Counted from the stretch's first letter, positions 1 to 9,586 are shown. The stretch: 64,000 bases of DNA from JAGQWW01 sp041392845 (GCA_041392845.1 JAWKLG010000008.1:1-64000), one strand, 5' to 3'. Translations and numbers: made by a program. Notes: generated by a model from the sequence alone, not told the origin.

Positions 1-356
1 CCGGTAGTCAGTGCGATTTTTACACCGTTTTCCTTCAACCATTGAAATAATTCCTCAACTCCCACATTCGCCTGAGCCGGATTTTCCAAATACCAGTTGT
101 GTAATACCTGTTTGAAATATTGCAGCGCCTTTTGGGAACGGATTTCAATTTCCGGATGCCCTTCTTCCAGTTTTTCTTCCCAAAGTTTACGGAAAACATC
201 AATTTTAGACCAACCCATCATTTGATTGATCTTCTTGGGATCTGTATTCAAATCATATTTAGAAGCAGCAGCTAAAAACGCCTCCATCACTTCATTTTGA
301 TCCTTTACGGTAGTACCGGACATGTCAAAAACAACCAGTTCAAATGGTAATTTCAT
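1..356 (-). CDS. Phosphonatase-like HAD hydrolase (partial, C-terminus outside window)
   Basis: Likely cleaves the C-P bond of a 2-oxoethylphosphonate such as phosphonoacetaldehyde in the cytoplasm. The first 118 residues are visible. HAD motif I is DMSGTT (D11 nucleophile), the phosphonatase-type DxxGT variant rather than the common DxDxT. In the cap, MGWSKIDVFR places K51 where phosphonoacetaldehyde hydrolase PhnX has its Schiff-base lysine. The start ATG (356-354) gives a normal short N-terminus before motif I. It is divergent from the FAD oxidoreductase at 488, with 131 bp between them. The TIGR03351 phosphonatase-like clade is known to sit beside TIGR03364 oxidases, which matches this pair. 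Family assignment is firm; the exact substrate is inferred. Another small-substrate HAD phosphatase is the main alternative. Confidence 0.82.
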   Translation of the reverse strand, partial: MKLPFELVVFDMSGTTVKDQNEVMEAFLAAASKYDLNTDPKKINQMMGWSKIDVFRKLWEEKLEEGHPEIEIRSQKALQYFKQVLHNWYLENPAQANVGVEELFQWLKENGVKIALTT

Positions 357-487
357 ATTTCAGTAAGTTTTTATTAGATGAAGCCTCCAAGATATTTGTG
401 GAATGTAAAAACAGTTTTAATTCTCCTTTAAGTTTTGGCAAACGGTTTCGGAATTGTGGGATAGAACCTTTTTTTTGAAGAAAAAAA

Positions 488-1627
488 ATGGAATCAGGGA
501 AATATGACATCGCAATAATAGGGGCAGGGATTGTAGGATTGGCCACTGCATTGGCAGCTGCCAAAAGAGGTAAAAAAGTAGCAGTTTTTGAAAAAGACAG
601 CCGCGCATTGGGAGCATCCATTCGAAATTTTGGAATGATTTGGCCCATCGGCCAACAGTCCGGAGACAACCTTGAAACCGCCATCCTTTCCAGAGCTATC
701 TGGATGGACCTCGCTCCTAAAGCGAAATTTTGGTTGAGGCCCAACGGTTCCCTTCATTTGGCTTATCACCCATTAGAAAAAGCTGTTATTGAAGAATTCC
801 TGGATAATTCGCAGGATGCCCTGTACAATATTGAATGGGTTGATTCAGATAAAGCACAGGAATTGGCAAAAGGTTTAAATCCAGGCAATTTATTGGGAGC
901 ACTTTGGAGCAAGACAGAATGCCTGGTCAACCCAAGGGAAGCCCTTCTAAAAATAACTGCCTTTTTAGAAGAAAAATTTAACGTTGATTTCTTTTTCAAC
1001 ACCTTTATTAATGAAATTGAAGAAGGCAAAATTCATGGAAAGGATCAATACTGGACCAGTGATTATACTTTTATATGTTCCGGGCAGGAGTTCAGTAACC
1101 TCTTTCCCGAAGCATTTGAAGCCCTCCCTGTTAAAAGGTGTAAACTCCAAATGATGAAAACCTATTCCCAACCTGCTAATTACAACCTGGGAACCAGTAT
1201 TTGTGGAGGTTTGACTTTGAGACATTATGATGCTTTCAAAAATTGCCCGTCTTTGTTGGATTTAGATAATTTGTATGATGAAAATGAACCAGAATTTAAA
1301 AAATACGGAATCCATGTAATGGTAGCCCAAAACGATAAAGGAGAATTGATCATTGGTGATTCTCATGAATACGGACATGAAATTGAGCCATTTGACAAGA
1401 CCAAAATTGACCAACTCATTTTAAAATACCTGGGTTCCTATTTTAAAGCGCCCAAAATGGAAATTGCCGAACGCTGGCATGGCATCTATACCAAACACAT
1501 GGAAGGTGAAAAATTCATATTTGAAGAGGTAGAGAAAAACGTCTTTGCTGTGAATGCATTGGGAGGTGCCGGAATGACCATTTCTTTTGGCCTGATGGAA
1601 CGATTATTTAACAAGTTTAAATTTTAG
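488..1627 (+). CDS. FAD-dependent oxidoreductase, TIGR03364 (phosphonate-associated) type
   Basis: Probable amine oxidase or deaminase of the DAO superfamily acting on an aminoethylphosphonate-like substrate to give the aldehyde used by the divergent HAD enzyme. The N-terminus has the Rossmann motif GAGIVG (residues 12-17) and E35 at the end of beta-2 for the FAD ribose. The stretch GASIRNFGMIWP (about 43-54) and the C-terminal GGAGMTISFG are typical of this clade. No signal peptide, so cytoplasmic; 379 residues is normal for the family. The ATG at 488 follows an A-rich stretch without a clear Shine-Dalgarno, as is common in Bacteroidota. The substrate is inferred from the family's known linkage to phosphonatase-like enzymes. 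Related FAD enzymes are reported to oxidise N-alkylated aminoethylphosphonates. Confidence 0.85.
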   Translation: MESGKYDIAIIGAGIVGLATALAAAKRGKKVAVFEKDSRALGASIRNFGMIWPIGQQSGDNLETAILSRAIWMDLAPKAKFWLRPNGSLHLAYHPLEKAVIEEFLDNSQDALYNIEWVDSDKAQELAKGLNPGNLLGALWSKTECLVNPREALLKITAFLEEKFNVDFFFNTFINEIEEGKIHGKDQYWTSDYTFICSGQEFSNLFPEAFEALPVKRCKLQMMKTYSQPANYNLGTSICGGLTLRHYDAFKNCPSLLDLDNLYDENEPEFKKYGIHVMVAQNDKGELIIGDSHEYGHEIEPFDKTKIDQLILKYLGSYFKAPKMEIAERWHGIYTKHMEGEKFIFEEVEKNVFAVNALGGAGMTISFGLMERLFNKFKF

Positions 1628-1801
1628 TTAAAATTGTAATACTTAAACCTTGAATAAGATTTACAAAAGGATCAAGAATCCTTAAACGGTATCCTGCCAA
1701 CCTTTCATTTTTTGCTTCTCAACTTTGCCAACGAAAAACAGCCCCGGAGAAAACTCCAAAAGGGCTGCTGAGAATTTATCTAATAAAAACTAGTTAAAAT
1801 T

Positions 1802-4800
1802 ATGAAACCATTGCGACTCGCGCAAAGGGTGGGAAACATTTTTAAAACCCTACTCCTCCTTTCTGTTGTGTTCTTCGGTTCAAATGAACTTAGTGCACAA
1901 TCACCTTTAAAAGGCTCGGTAAAGGATGCCTCATCCGGAGAGCCACTTATCGGAGTTAGTATTTTAGTAAAAGGCCAAAATGCTGGTACTGTTACCAACC
2001 TGGATGGATCCTATGAAATCGATGCTACTCCTAAAGACACCCTTGTATTTACCTATGTCGGGTATGAGCCTATGGTTATGGAAGCTTCTGATCCTAAATT
2101 AATCAACCTGCTTTTGCTCCCAAACAGCGTTGCTTTAGATGAGGTAACAGTAACTGCACTGGGAATTGAAAGAGAAACCAAAGCCCTTGGTTATGCTGTT
2201 CAGGACATTGATGGGGATGAATTGAGCCAGGTTCGCGATGCAAATATGGTAAATGCCCTTGCCGGGAAAGTGGCCGGAGTTCAAATTACGAATGGGAATT
2301 CCGGTGCAGGTTCTACTTCAAGGGTAGTGATTAGAGGTGAATCTTCTTTGACAGGGGACAACCAGCCATTGTTTGTTATCGATGGTATTCCAATGAACAA
2401 TGCCACTGATATGAGAACAACCTCGGGTGGTATTGCCGGCAACATGCCTCTGGATTATGGTAACGGTGCGGCTGAAATCAATCCCGATGACATTGAAACC
2501 CTTACGGTACTAAAAGGTGCAAATGCTACGGCCTTGTACGGTTCAAGAGCAGCCAATGGTGCTATCATCATTACAACCAAATCTGGCAAAGGGAAAAAAG
2601 GAATAGGCGTTAGTGTAGGACATTCTACTACATACGAAACTCCCCTGGCTTCTCCTCAATACCAGAGAGTCTATGGACAAGGTAAAAATGGCCAATTCAG
2701 TTTTGTTGATGGATACGGAAACGGAACCTTCGATGGTGTAGATGAGAGCTGGGGTCCTAAAATGGATGGTCGCCTGATTGCGCAATATGATTCCCCAACT
2801 TCCAACGGTTTGAGAGGAGGCGATGTACATGGCTTGAGTTACACACTGGGTGCCAGTGGAGTTGATTTGGAAAGAAGGGGAGAAATTACTCCAACTCCAT
2901 GGGTGGATCATGGTGATCCGGTAGATCAGTTTTTTGAAACAGGAAGAACATCAAGCACTAATATTGCTTTGTATGGAAGCAATGACAAAGGAAACTTCCG
3001 TTTTTCATACAACAACTTCGACAACAAAGGAATGCTTCCAAATACTGATTTAAAGCGTAATAATTTTGCGCTGAACATCGGTTACAATCTTACTCCTAAA
3101 ATCAAGGTGGATGCCAGAGCGAATTATATCAATTCCTTTAGCAACAACCGGGCAGTGAACAGCTACGGTACTGAATCTGTAATGTACCTTTTCACCTGGT
3201 TGGGTCAACAATTGGACTTTACCACCCTTGCAGATTATTGGCAGGAAGGCCTGGAGGGTTTCCAGCAGTTCAATTACAACTACAACTATCATGACAATCC
3301 ATATTTCAATATGTATGAAAATACCAATGGATTGTCCAAGAATAGATTATTGGGAAATGTATCACTTTCGTATAGCATCCTACCTGATTTGAACTTGATG
3401 GTAAGAGGTGGAACGGATACCTACAGCGAATTGAGAGACATCAGAAGGGCCTATTCAACCCAAAGATTCCCAAGAGGACAATACAGGGAAGACAAAATCA
3501 ATTTCCAGGAAGTGAATTTGGACTTCTTGTTGAATTACAATAAATACATTAACAATGATTGGTTTGTATCCGCTTCTTTCGGTGGAAACAGAATGACCCA
3601 AAAGAACCATTTCCATGCAGTAAGTGCCAATCAGTTGGTAATTCCTGGAGTATTTACATTTACCAATACGGATATTCCTTTGGCGACCTCCATTTCCAGA
3701 CCTGAAAAGCAAATCAATTCTTTGTACGGATTGGCTCAGGTTGGATTTAAAAATGCCATTTATGTAGACATCACCGGTAGAAATGACTGGTCGAGTACAC
3801 TGCCGGAAGCAAATAATTCTTATTTCTATCCATCTGTGTCTATGTCCGCCGTATTAAGCGAAATGTTCAGCTTTGGTTCGGACAGTCCGATTTCATTTGC
3901 AAAAGTAAGATTGGGTTGGGCACAAGTTGGTAGTGATACTGACCCATACAAATTAACGGATCCAGTATTCTTTGGAACAGCATGGGGAAGCAATCTTACT
4001 ACTTCTCCTTCCAACACTTTGTCAAATCAAGATTTAAAACCTGAAATTCTTACTTCTTATGAAGCAGGATTGGATGTTAGATTCTTTGGAAACAGAGTTG
4101 GATTGGATGCTACCTACTATTACACCTCTTCAGAAAATCAAATCCTTGCCATCGACATTCCAAACACTACAGGTTATACATCCAGAGTCATCAATGCCGG
4201 TGAAATTACTAATCAGGGAGTTGAAGTTATGTTGAATGTAGTGCCGGTAAAATCCAATGGATTTACCTGGGAGTCCTGGATCAACTTCACTTTAAACAGA
4301 AACAAGGTAAAAAGATTGGCAGATGGAGTAGACCGTTATGTTTTGGCTTCCAACCGAGTGACTTTGATAGCTGAAGAAGGTCAGCCTTTGGGTAATATGT
4401 ATGGCACTGGATTCAAGGAATACAACGGTGAAATTATTTTTAACAAAGGGCTTCCTCAAGAAGATAGCGAATTAAGATTGCTGGGCAATTACAATCCTGA
4501 TTTCATGGTAGGATTTACCAATCAATTCTCTTACAAAGGCTTTTCTGTAAAGGTTTTATTTGACTGGAGACAAGGAGGGGAATTGATGTCCCTAACCAGG
4601 CTAATTGCTGCCACTGCAGGGAATATCGACGAAACCTTGTGGGGTAGAGATTCTGACCATCAGGGACCATATCCTGGTATTGCTCAAGGAGGAATCACAT
4701 GGGAAGATACCGATGGAGTGACTTACACAGATGGAATCATTGGAGATGGTGTTCGTTATGATGAAAACACGGACTCATATGTCCCTAATGATGTGATAGT

Positions 4801-5113
4801 TCATGCTTCAGCCTACCATAATAAGAGATACAAAAGGGAAAATGAAACCGAAGGTATGTATGATGCTTCTTATGTAAAACTAAGAGAAGCCAGCATAAGC
4901 TACACTTTACCTAAAAAATGGTTCGGAAATACTTCCATTCAAAATGCAAGATTGTCCTTGATCGGAAGAAACCTGGCACTTTGGTCTAATTTCAATCACG
5001 GAGATCCTGAATTGCTTTCTTTCACTGGTAGCGGACAATTGGTTCCCGGTGTGGAAGACATGGCAGTTCCTTCTGCCAGAAGCATCGGATTCGGTTTCAA
5101 TTGTAATTTCTAA
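1802..5113 (+). CDS. SusC/RagA-family TonB-linked outer-membrane transporter
   Basis: Outer-membrane, TonB-dependent importer of large or scarce nutrients, working with the SusD partner that follows. The 1103 residues start with a signal peptide ending near LSAQ (about residue 32). A carboxypeptidase-regulatory-like domain follows (about 35-110, with the GEPLIGVSILV and FTYVGYE hallmarks). Then come the plug domain (DEVTVTALG; FVIDGIPMNN; VLKGANATALYG, about 120-255) and a long beta-barrel ending in an aromatic residue. SusD begins 33 bp downstream, so they are one operon. A 174 bp leader holding a stem-loop separates it from the FAD oxidase gene. Substrate cannot be read from sequence. The neighbours (phosphoesterases, phosphonate enzymes) suggest an organophosphorus compound rather than the usual glycan, since no glycoside hydrolase is adjacent. 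Confidence 0.95.
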   Translation: MKPLRLAQRVGNIFKTLLLLSVVFFGSNELSAQSPLKGSVKDASSGEPLIGVSILVKGQNAGTVTNLDGSYEIDATPKDTLVFTYVGYEPMVMEASDPKLINLLLLPNSVALDEVTVTALGIERETKALGYAVQDIDGDELSQVRDANMVNALAGKVAGVQITNGNSGAGSTSRVVIRGESSLTGDNQPLFVIDGIPMNNATDMRTTSGGIAGNMPLDYGNGAAEINPDDIETLTVLKGANATALYGSRAANGAIIITTKSGKGKKGIGVSVGHSTTYETPLASPQYQRVYGQGKNGQFSFVDGYGNGTFDGVDESWGPKMDGRLIAQYDSPTSNGLRGGDVHGLSYTLGASGVDLERRGEITPTPWVDHGDPVDQFFETGRTSSTNIALYGSNDKGNFRFSYNNFDNKGMLPNTDLKRNNFALNIGYNLTPKIKVDARANYINSFSNNRAVNSYGTESVMYLFTWLGQQLDFTTLADYWQEGLEGFQQFNYNYNYHDNPYFNMYENTNGLSKNRLLGNVSLSYSILPDLNLMVRGGTDTYSELRDIRRAYSTQRFPRGQYREDKINFQEVNLDFLLNYNKYINNDWFVSASFGGNRMTQKNHFHAVSANQLVIPGVFTFTNTDIPLATSISRPEKQINSLYGLAQVGFKNAIYVDITGRNDWSSTLPEANNSYFYPSVSMSAVLSEMFSFGSDSPISFAKVRLGWAQVGSDTDPYKLTDPVFFGTAWGSNLTTSPSNTLSNQDLKPEILTSYEAGLDVRFFGNRVGLDATYYYTSSENQILAIDIPNTTGYTSRVINAGEITNQGVEVMLNVVPVKSNGFTWESWINFTLNRNKVKRLADGVDRYVLASNRVTLIAEEGQPLGNMYGTGFKEYNGEIIFNKGLPQEDSELRLLGNYNPDFMVGFTNQFSYKGFSVKVLFDWRQGGELMSLTRLIAATAGNIDETLWGRDSDHQGPYPGIAQGGITWEDTDGVTYTDGIIGDGVRYDENTDSYVPNDVIVHASAYHNKRYKRENETEGMYDASYVKLREASISYTLPKKWFGNTSIQNARLSLIGRNLALWSNFNHGDPELLSFTGSGQLVPGVEDMAVPSARSIGFGFNCNF

Positions 5114-5145
5114 GCCTTTTAGCACAATCTTTAAATTCTATTCAA

Positions 5146-6615
5146 ATGAAAAATATTTTTAAAATAAAAATCGCATTGATTGCAATGGTGCTCGCCTTCA
5201 GCTCCTGCAATAAATTCGACATAGAAAATGTCAATCCTGACGTAGCCTCCAATATTGAAAACAATCCTGAATTGCTGTTAACCAATGTGATTTGGAATTC
5301 AGTAAACAACATGGTTGGCTCTGGATGGAGCGAAGGAAACCTAATGGCACAATACGGCGCCAGAATTGTATTTACTTCTTTTGACCAATTTGAATGGGGA
5401 TCTCAATCAGGTACCTGGAATGGTTTGTATAATTCGATTAGAAATGCTCAGGTATTGCGTGAAAATGCTGTCACCAATGAGAATCCATCCTACGAAGCTG
5501 TTGCTTTGGTTATGGAATCATGGATGTACCAAATCCTTACAGATATGTGGGGAGAGATTCCTTATAGTGAAGCGATCAAAGGAAAGTCTGAGGATCCAAT
5601 TTATCAACCAGGCTACGACACACAGGAAGCCATTTATGCAGGTTTGTTGGAAAACCTAAAAAGAGCCAATGAACTTTTGGCAGGTAATAATTTATCAGGC
5701 ATCAAAGGGGACATTTTATTCAACGGTGACCTTGGCAAATGGAGAAAATTTGCAAATTCCCTTCGATTAAGAGTGGCATTAAGACTTTCCAACATTCAAC
5801 CCGATGTAGCAAAAAGCCATATCAGTGAGATCTATTCCAATCCGGCACAATATCCGGTTATGGATTCTAACAATGATAACGCAGCTTTGAATTACCTGGC
5901 TGCTAATCCTAATGTGCATCCGATTTCAGAAGTATCAGGTTACCGTGTAGGGTCTTTCAATGAATACAGAATGAGCGAAACAGTAGAAGGTGTTTTAAAA
6001 TCATTCAACGATCCAAGGCTTGAAACCTGGTTCCAGGCAACAACCGAATCTCAGAATTCTGGAAATCCTGTTTGGCAGGGCATGTTGAACGGGGTAGTGG
6101 ACGGTACCGCTTATACTTACAAAGGAGGTGATGCCTTTCTTTCAAAATTTGCAAAGGACTTTTACTTCATTCCTAATTACCTGGAAGGCATCATGATGCT
6201 TTACAGCGAAGTAGAATTGATCTATGCTGAAGCAGCTCAAAGAGGCTGGATTTCTGGTGATGCACAGTCTCACTACGAAACCGGGATTACTGCAAACTTC
6301 GAATACTGGCAAACTGAAATGCCCTCTGATTATTTCAGCAGAAACGGAGTTGCCTACGATGGAAATATACAAACCATTTTAACCCAAAAATGGCTGGCAC
6401 TTTTTTACACAGATTTTCAGGGTTTTTGCGAGTTCAAGAGAACAGGCTTCCCCAGCGTAATCAAACCAGGCCCAGATGCCTTTTTGTCGGTTTATCCTAG
6501 CAGATTTCTTTACCCGCAAAGTGAGCAGGCATTAAACAACGGCAATAGGATGGAAGCAATCAACCGTCAGGGGCCTGATGAAATCTCCACAAAATTATGG
6601 TGGGAAAAAAGATAA
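5146..6615 (+). CDS. SusD/RagB-family nutrient-binding lipoprotein
   Basis: Surface lipoprotein that caps the SusC channel and binds the substrate. The N-terminus is a lipoprotein signal peptide with C21 (AFSSC). The 489-residue body has the helical SusD-like layout: the early region around WNGLYNSIRNAQVL and the segment WMYQILTDMWGEIPYSEA are typical of the SusD-like_2 type. It follows SusC by 32 bp and is followed after 88 bp by an exported phosphatase; a strong stem-loop lies in between. Family call is firm; ligand unknown. Because the SusC partner and following enzymes are linked to phosphoesters and phosphonates, I infer an organophosphorus ligand. Confidence 0.93.
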   Translation: MKNIFKIKIALIAMVLAFSSCNKFDIENVNPDVASNIENNPELLLTNVIWNSVNNMVGSGWSEGNLMAQYGARIVFTSFDQFEWGSQSGTWNGLYNSIRNAQVLRENAVTNENPSYEAVALVMESWMYQILTDMWGEIPYSEAIKGKSEDPIYQPGYDTQEAIYAGLLENLKRANELLAGNNLSGIKGDILFNGDLGKWRKFANSLRLRVALRLSNIQPDVAKSHISEIYSNPAQYPVMDSNNDNAALNYLAANPNVHPISEVSGYRVGSFNEYRMSETVEGVLKSFNDPRLETWFQATTESQNSGNPVWQGMLNGVVDGTAYTYKGGDAFLSKFAKDFYFIPNYLEGIMMLYSEVELIYAEAAQRGWISGDAQSHYETGITANFEYWQTEMPSDYFSRNGVAYDGNIQTILTQKWLALFYTDFQGFCEFKRTGFPSVIKPGPDAFLSVYPSRFLYPQSEQALNNGNRMEAINRQGPDEISTKLWWEKR

Positions 6616-6647
6616 TTCAGCTCTAATCAAAATATAATTATTCCCGG

Positions 6648-6690
6648 GATGCGGGTGTGGAATCGCCAAGTCCTACCCGCATCTGTTTTA
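6648..6690 (+). terminator. Stem-loop between SusD and phosphatase genes (attenuator or terminator)
   Basis: Perfect 9-bp stem GATGCGGGT (6648-6656) with ACCCGCATC (6675-6683), loop of 18 nt, followed by TGTTTTAAAA. The short U tract suggests partial termination or an mRNA-stabilising hairpin that would lower phosphatase expression relative to SusCD. Seen in sequence; function inferred. Confidence 0.5.
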
Positions 6691-6703
6691 AAATCAAACT
6701 CTT

Positions 6704-7795
6704 ATGAGAATCATAAATACATGCCTCTTCATTCTTCTATTTTCTTCCGTGGCAAATGCTCAGGAAAGTCAAACCGAAAACATTGTATTAATCACCCTGG
6801 ATGGTTTAAGATGGCAGGAATTGTTTGGAGGTATTACAGATAGTCTTGCTTTGGACATGGAATTTACAAAAGATACAGCGAAACTGTATGCTAAATTCTG
6901 GAGAGATAATCAGGAGGAAAGGCGAAGAACTTTAATGCCGTTTTTTTGGAATACCATTGCAAAAGAAGGTCAGCTTTATGGAAATCGTTGGTACGGAAAT
7001 AAAGTAGATTGTTCCAATACAATGTGGTTCTCCTATCCGGGATACAATGAAATTCTTAGTGGAATTCCAGACGATGTAAACATCAATTCCAATGACAAGA
7101 TACCTAATCCAAATACCACGGTGCTGGAATTCTTAAACCAGCAACAAGGGTTTCAAAACAAAATTGCAGCATTTGGTTCCTGGGACGTATTTCCATTCAT
7201 CATCAATGAGGAGAGAAGTCAAATCCCGGTGAATGCCGGTTTTGAAACTATGGTCGATAGTATTTTGACAGATAAAGAGATGTTTTTGAATACCCTCCAA
7301 AAAGAAATTCCCAGTCCCTGGGGTTCTGTCAGGTTAGATGCTTTTACACACCATTTTGCCTTAGAGCATGTCAAAAAATACCATCCAAAGGTCTTATACA
7401 TAGCATATGGCGAAACAGATGACTTTGCACATGATGGTAGATATGACCATTACATCCATGCAGCACATCGAACTGATAAATTCATACAAGAGGTTTGGAC
7501 CTCTATTCAGGAAGATCCTTTTTATAAAAATAAAACAACCTTGATTATCACGACCGACCATGGTCGGGGTACCTACCCAAAGGATACATGGAAACATCAT
7601 GGAAGTAAGATCAAAGATGCAGGAGAAATTTGGCTGGCCATAATGGGTCCGGATACTGAGGCATTAGGTGAAGTAAAAGTTTCGGTTCAATTATATCAGG
7701 CTCAGGTAGCATCTACAGTTGCAGCATTTCTGGGATTTAAGTTTCCGGAAAAAGGAGGAAAAGGTCCTCTTACATCCAAAGGGAATTCTAAATAA
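6704..7795 (+). CDS. Exported alkaline-phosphatase-superfamily hydrolase
   Basis: Probable extracytoplasmic phosphomono- or diesterase (or phosphonate hydrolase) with two metal ions. A cleavable signal peptide ends near VANAQ (residues 16-20). Metal-site motifs of the alkaline phosphatase superfamily are visible: LITLDGLRW (D33), a Ser/Thr nucleophile region SYPGYNE near residue 110, ETDDFAHDGRYDHY near 230, and TTDHGRG with KHHGS near 282-297. It lies between the SusCD pair and a metallophosphoesterase (15 bp downstream), in the same direction, so it likely frees phosphate, or an aminoalkylphosphonate headgroup, at the cell surface. PhnA phosphonoacetate hydrolase belongs to the same superfamily, but I see no specific reason to assign it. 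Superfamily firm, substrate open. Confidence 0.82.
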   Translation: MRIINTCLFILLFSSVANAQESQTENIVLITLDGLRWQELFGGITDSLALDMEFTKDTAKLYAKFWRDNQEERRRTLMPFFWNTIAKEGQLYGNRWYGNKVDCSNTMWFSYPGYNEILSGIPDDVNINSNDKIPNPNTTVLEFLNQQQGFQNKIAAFGSWDVFPFIINEERSQIPVNAGFETMVDSILTDKEMFLNTLQKEIPSPWGSVRLDAFTHHFALEHVKKYHPKVLYIAYGETDDFAHDGRYDHYIHAAHRTDKFIQEVWTSIQEDPFYKNKTTLIITTDHGRGTYPKDTWKHHGSKIKDAGEIWLAIMGPDTEALGEVKVSVQLYQAQVASTVAAFLGFKFPEKGGKGPLTSKGNSK

Positions 7796-7810
7796 TTAAA
7801 AATCAGCGTT

Positions 7811-9586
7811 TTGTCATATAACTATTCTTTGAAAACAATCTTGGTCTTTTTAAGTCTGGTAATAATTTTATTCTTCGGAATGCAATGGGACGCTGGCAAT
7901 CCAGGTCCTTTCAAGAATTGTGCAACAAAGGAAGAGTTGGATAGAGTCCTCCAGGAACATTTTTCTAACTTAATTCTTCCTTTAGAACCAGAGGGAAAAG
8001 AGTTGCAAGCAGATTGGTCCTATACAAAAGGAGATAAACAGGAACAACTAAAAGTTGAAATCGCTCCTGAAAATGAAGGAATTAGAGTGAGTTTGCCCCA
8101 CAGGGTTTTAGAGCCAAATACAGCTTTATGGTACTCATCAAATGTAGAAATTCCGGAAACTCAGGTTTGGAAAATCAATGCAGATGATGGCTGCCAACTG
8201 TTTTTGGAAGGGAAACAAGTTTTTCAATACCACGAAGGTGGATATTTCCTGCTTAAATCAAGCAATGGGAAAAAGTTAGATGTAAAAATTCGCGTATTAA
8301 ACAATGCCATGCATGGTGGATTGCGTCAAATAAAATGCTTTCCTAAAGATTCTTTGGATCAATTTTTTAAAATGTCAGAATCCTATGTTGATTACCTCTA
8401 TGCTTTAGAATTTTATAAAGACCATACTGAAAGTTTTGAAATCGAAAGACCAAGGTTTGAATTCAATAAGGATAGCCTCAGTTTAATAGGTCTCCACAAT
8501 TTGTTTATGGGTTATCCTGTCCTTACCCAGCCCTTAGTTGCCTTTTCAGATCAGGGAAATGCAATTATTCAAATGAAGACCTTTTCCGAAAGTCAGGTTG
8601 AATTGGAGTGGGGTAGTGATGGATTGCACTTTGGTCAAAAATCCAGTATTCTGCCATTTGAGGGTTCAGTTCAATTTGAAATTCCTGTTGTTGATTACAA
8701 CTGTACAATTTTTTATAAAATCAAACAGGAAAAATCAGAATCAGGAATTTATTCTTTTAAATTTCCGCCTTCCGAAAAAGATGATTTTTCTTTTACAGTA
8801 TGGGGTGATAGCCAGGGAGGCTGGGAAACCTTTGGTAGCCTTGTGGAACAAAAAGATTTCCAAAAAGGAGATTTTTTTATAGGACTAGGCGATTTGGTAA
8901 ATGAAGGATGTGATCCCTTGCCGTGGTTTTATTTTACTAAAAGTCTTAAACCGGCATTGAAAAAGGGCGCAGTCATGCTGGTTCCGGGTAATCATGATTA
9001 TGATGGATATTATGATGAATTGGTAGCCAAAAATTATCACGAAATAAGTCCGCATGCCAATTACTTTTTAAGAGTTTGGGGTAATTCAGCATTCCTGGCC
9101 ATGGACCTCAATGAAGTTTTTCCGCTTGGTTTTAACAGCAAGCAAGACTCACTTTTTAAAAAAGCCATTCAATCAAAGGAATGGAGATCAGCTCAATGGC
9201 ATTTTTTATTGGTTCATCAACCTGTGCATTCTAAAGGCTGGCCCGGATACCAAGGCGAACCATTTTTAAATCAATACCTTTCAGACCTATTCGAATCCGC
9301 CGAAATTGATTTCGTTCTGTCAGGGCATACTCATGATTATGAGCGACTTAGTAAAAAGTATGGCGCACAAAGAACTCATTTTATTATTACCGGAGGAGGT
9401 GGTGGTGGAATAGAACCACTTGACAAAGAAGATGATAAGGTTAGAATGGATAAGCTTATAAAAGAACATCATTATTGTAATTTTCAAGTGGCTTACAACC
9501 ATTGTGATTTAAAAGTATACAATAAAGATGGTGACCTGATAGATGAGAAGTCATTTGTCAAACCATTGAAAGGAATTGATAAATAA
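7811..9586 (+). CDS. Exported metallophosphoesterase (purple-acid-phosphatase-like catalytic domain)
   Basis: Calcineurin-like phosphoesterase facing the periplasm or surface. A hydrophobic N-terminal segment (about 9-24) is a signal or anchor. The first ~300 residues look like beta-rich binding domains (a segment with NADDGCQLFLEG recalls PA14/jelly-roll modules). The catalytic domain (about 315-570) shows the full motif set: VWGDSQGG, GDLVNEG, PGNHDYDG, LVHQPVH and SGHTHDYER. The start is a TTG at 7811: the upstream frame is stopped by the TAA of the previous gene, and the next ATG would delete the signal segment. It follows the phosphatase gene by 15 bp and is in the same frame as it. Function class is firm, natural substrate unknown. 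Confidence 0.85.
   Translation: MSYNYSLKTILVFLSLVIILFFGMQWDAGNPGPFKNCATKEELDRVLQEHFSNLILPLEPEGKELQADWSYTKGDKQEQLKVEIAPENEGIRVSLPHRVLEPNTALWYSSNVEIPETQVWKINADDGCQLFLEGKQVFQYHEGGYFLLKSSNGKKLDVKIRVLNNAMHGGLRQIKCFPKDSLDQFFKMSESYVDYLYALEFYKDHTESFEIERPRFEFNKDSLSLIGLHNLFMGYPVLTQPLVAFSDQGNAIIQMKTFSESQVELEWGSDGLHFGQKSSILPFEGSVQFEIPVVDYNCTIFYKIKQEKSESGIYSFKFPPSEKDDFSFTVWGDSQGGWETFGSLVEQKDFQKGDFFIGLGDLVNEGCDPLPWFYFTKSLKPALKKGAVMLVPGNHDYDGYYDELVAKNYHEISPHANYFLRVWGNSAFLAMDLNEVFPLGFNSKQDSLFKKAIQSKEWRSAQWHFLLVHQPVHSKGWPGYQGEPFLNQYLSDLFESAEIDFVLSGHTHDYERLSKKYGAQRTHFIITGGGGGGIEPLDKEDDKVRMDKLIKEHHYCNFQVAYNHCDLKVYNKDGDLIDEKSFVKPLKGIDK

Noticed and set aside
1739..1767. Riboswitch in the SusC leader
   Set aside because: There is a CAGCCC/GGGCTG stem with an inner GGAG/CTCC stem, but no known riboswitch core and no T run; it remains only an unassigned hairpin.
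1802..6615. SusCD pair as a normal polysaccharide utilisation locus
   Set aside because: No glycoside hydrolase, polysaccharide lyase or hybrid two-component regulator lies next to it; the only amylase is 46 kb away and stands alone.
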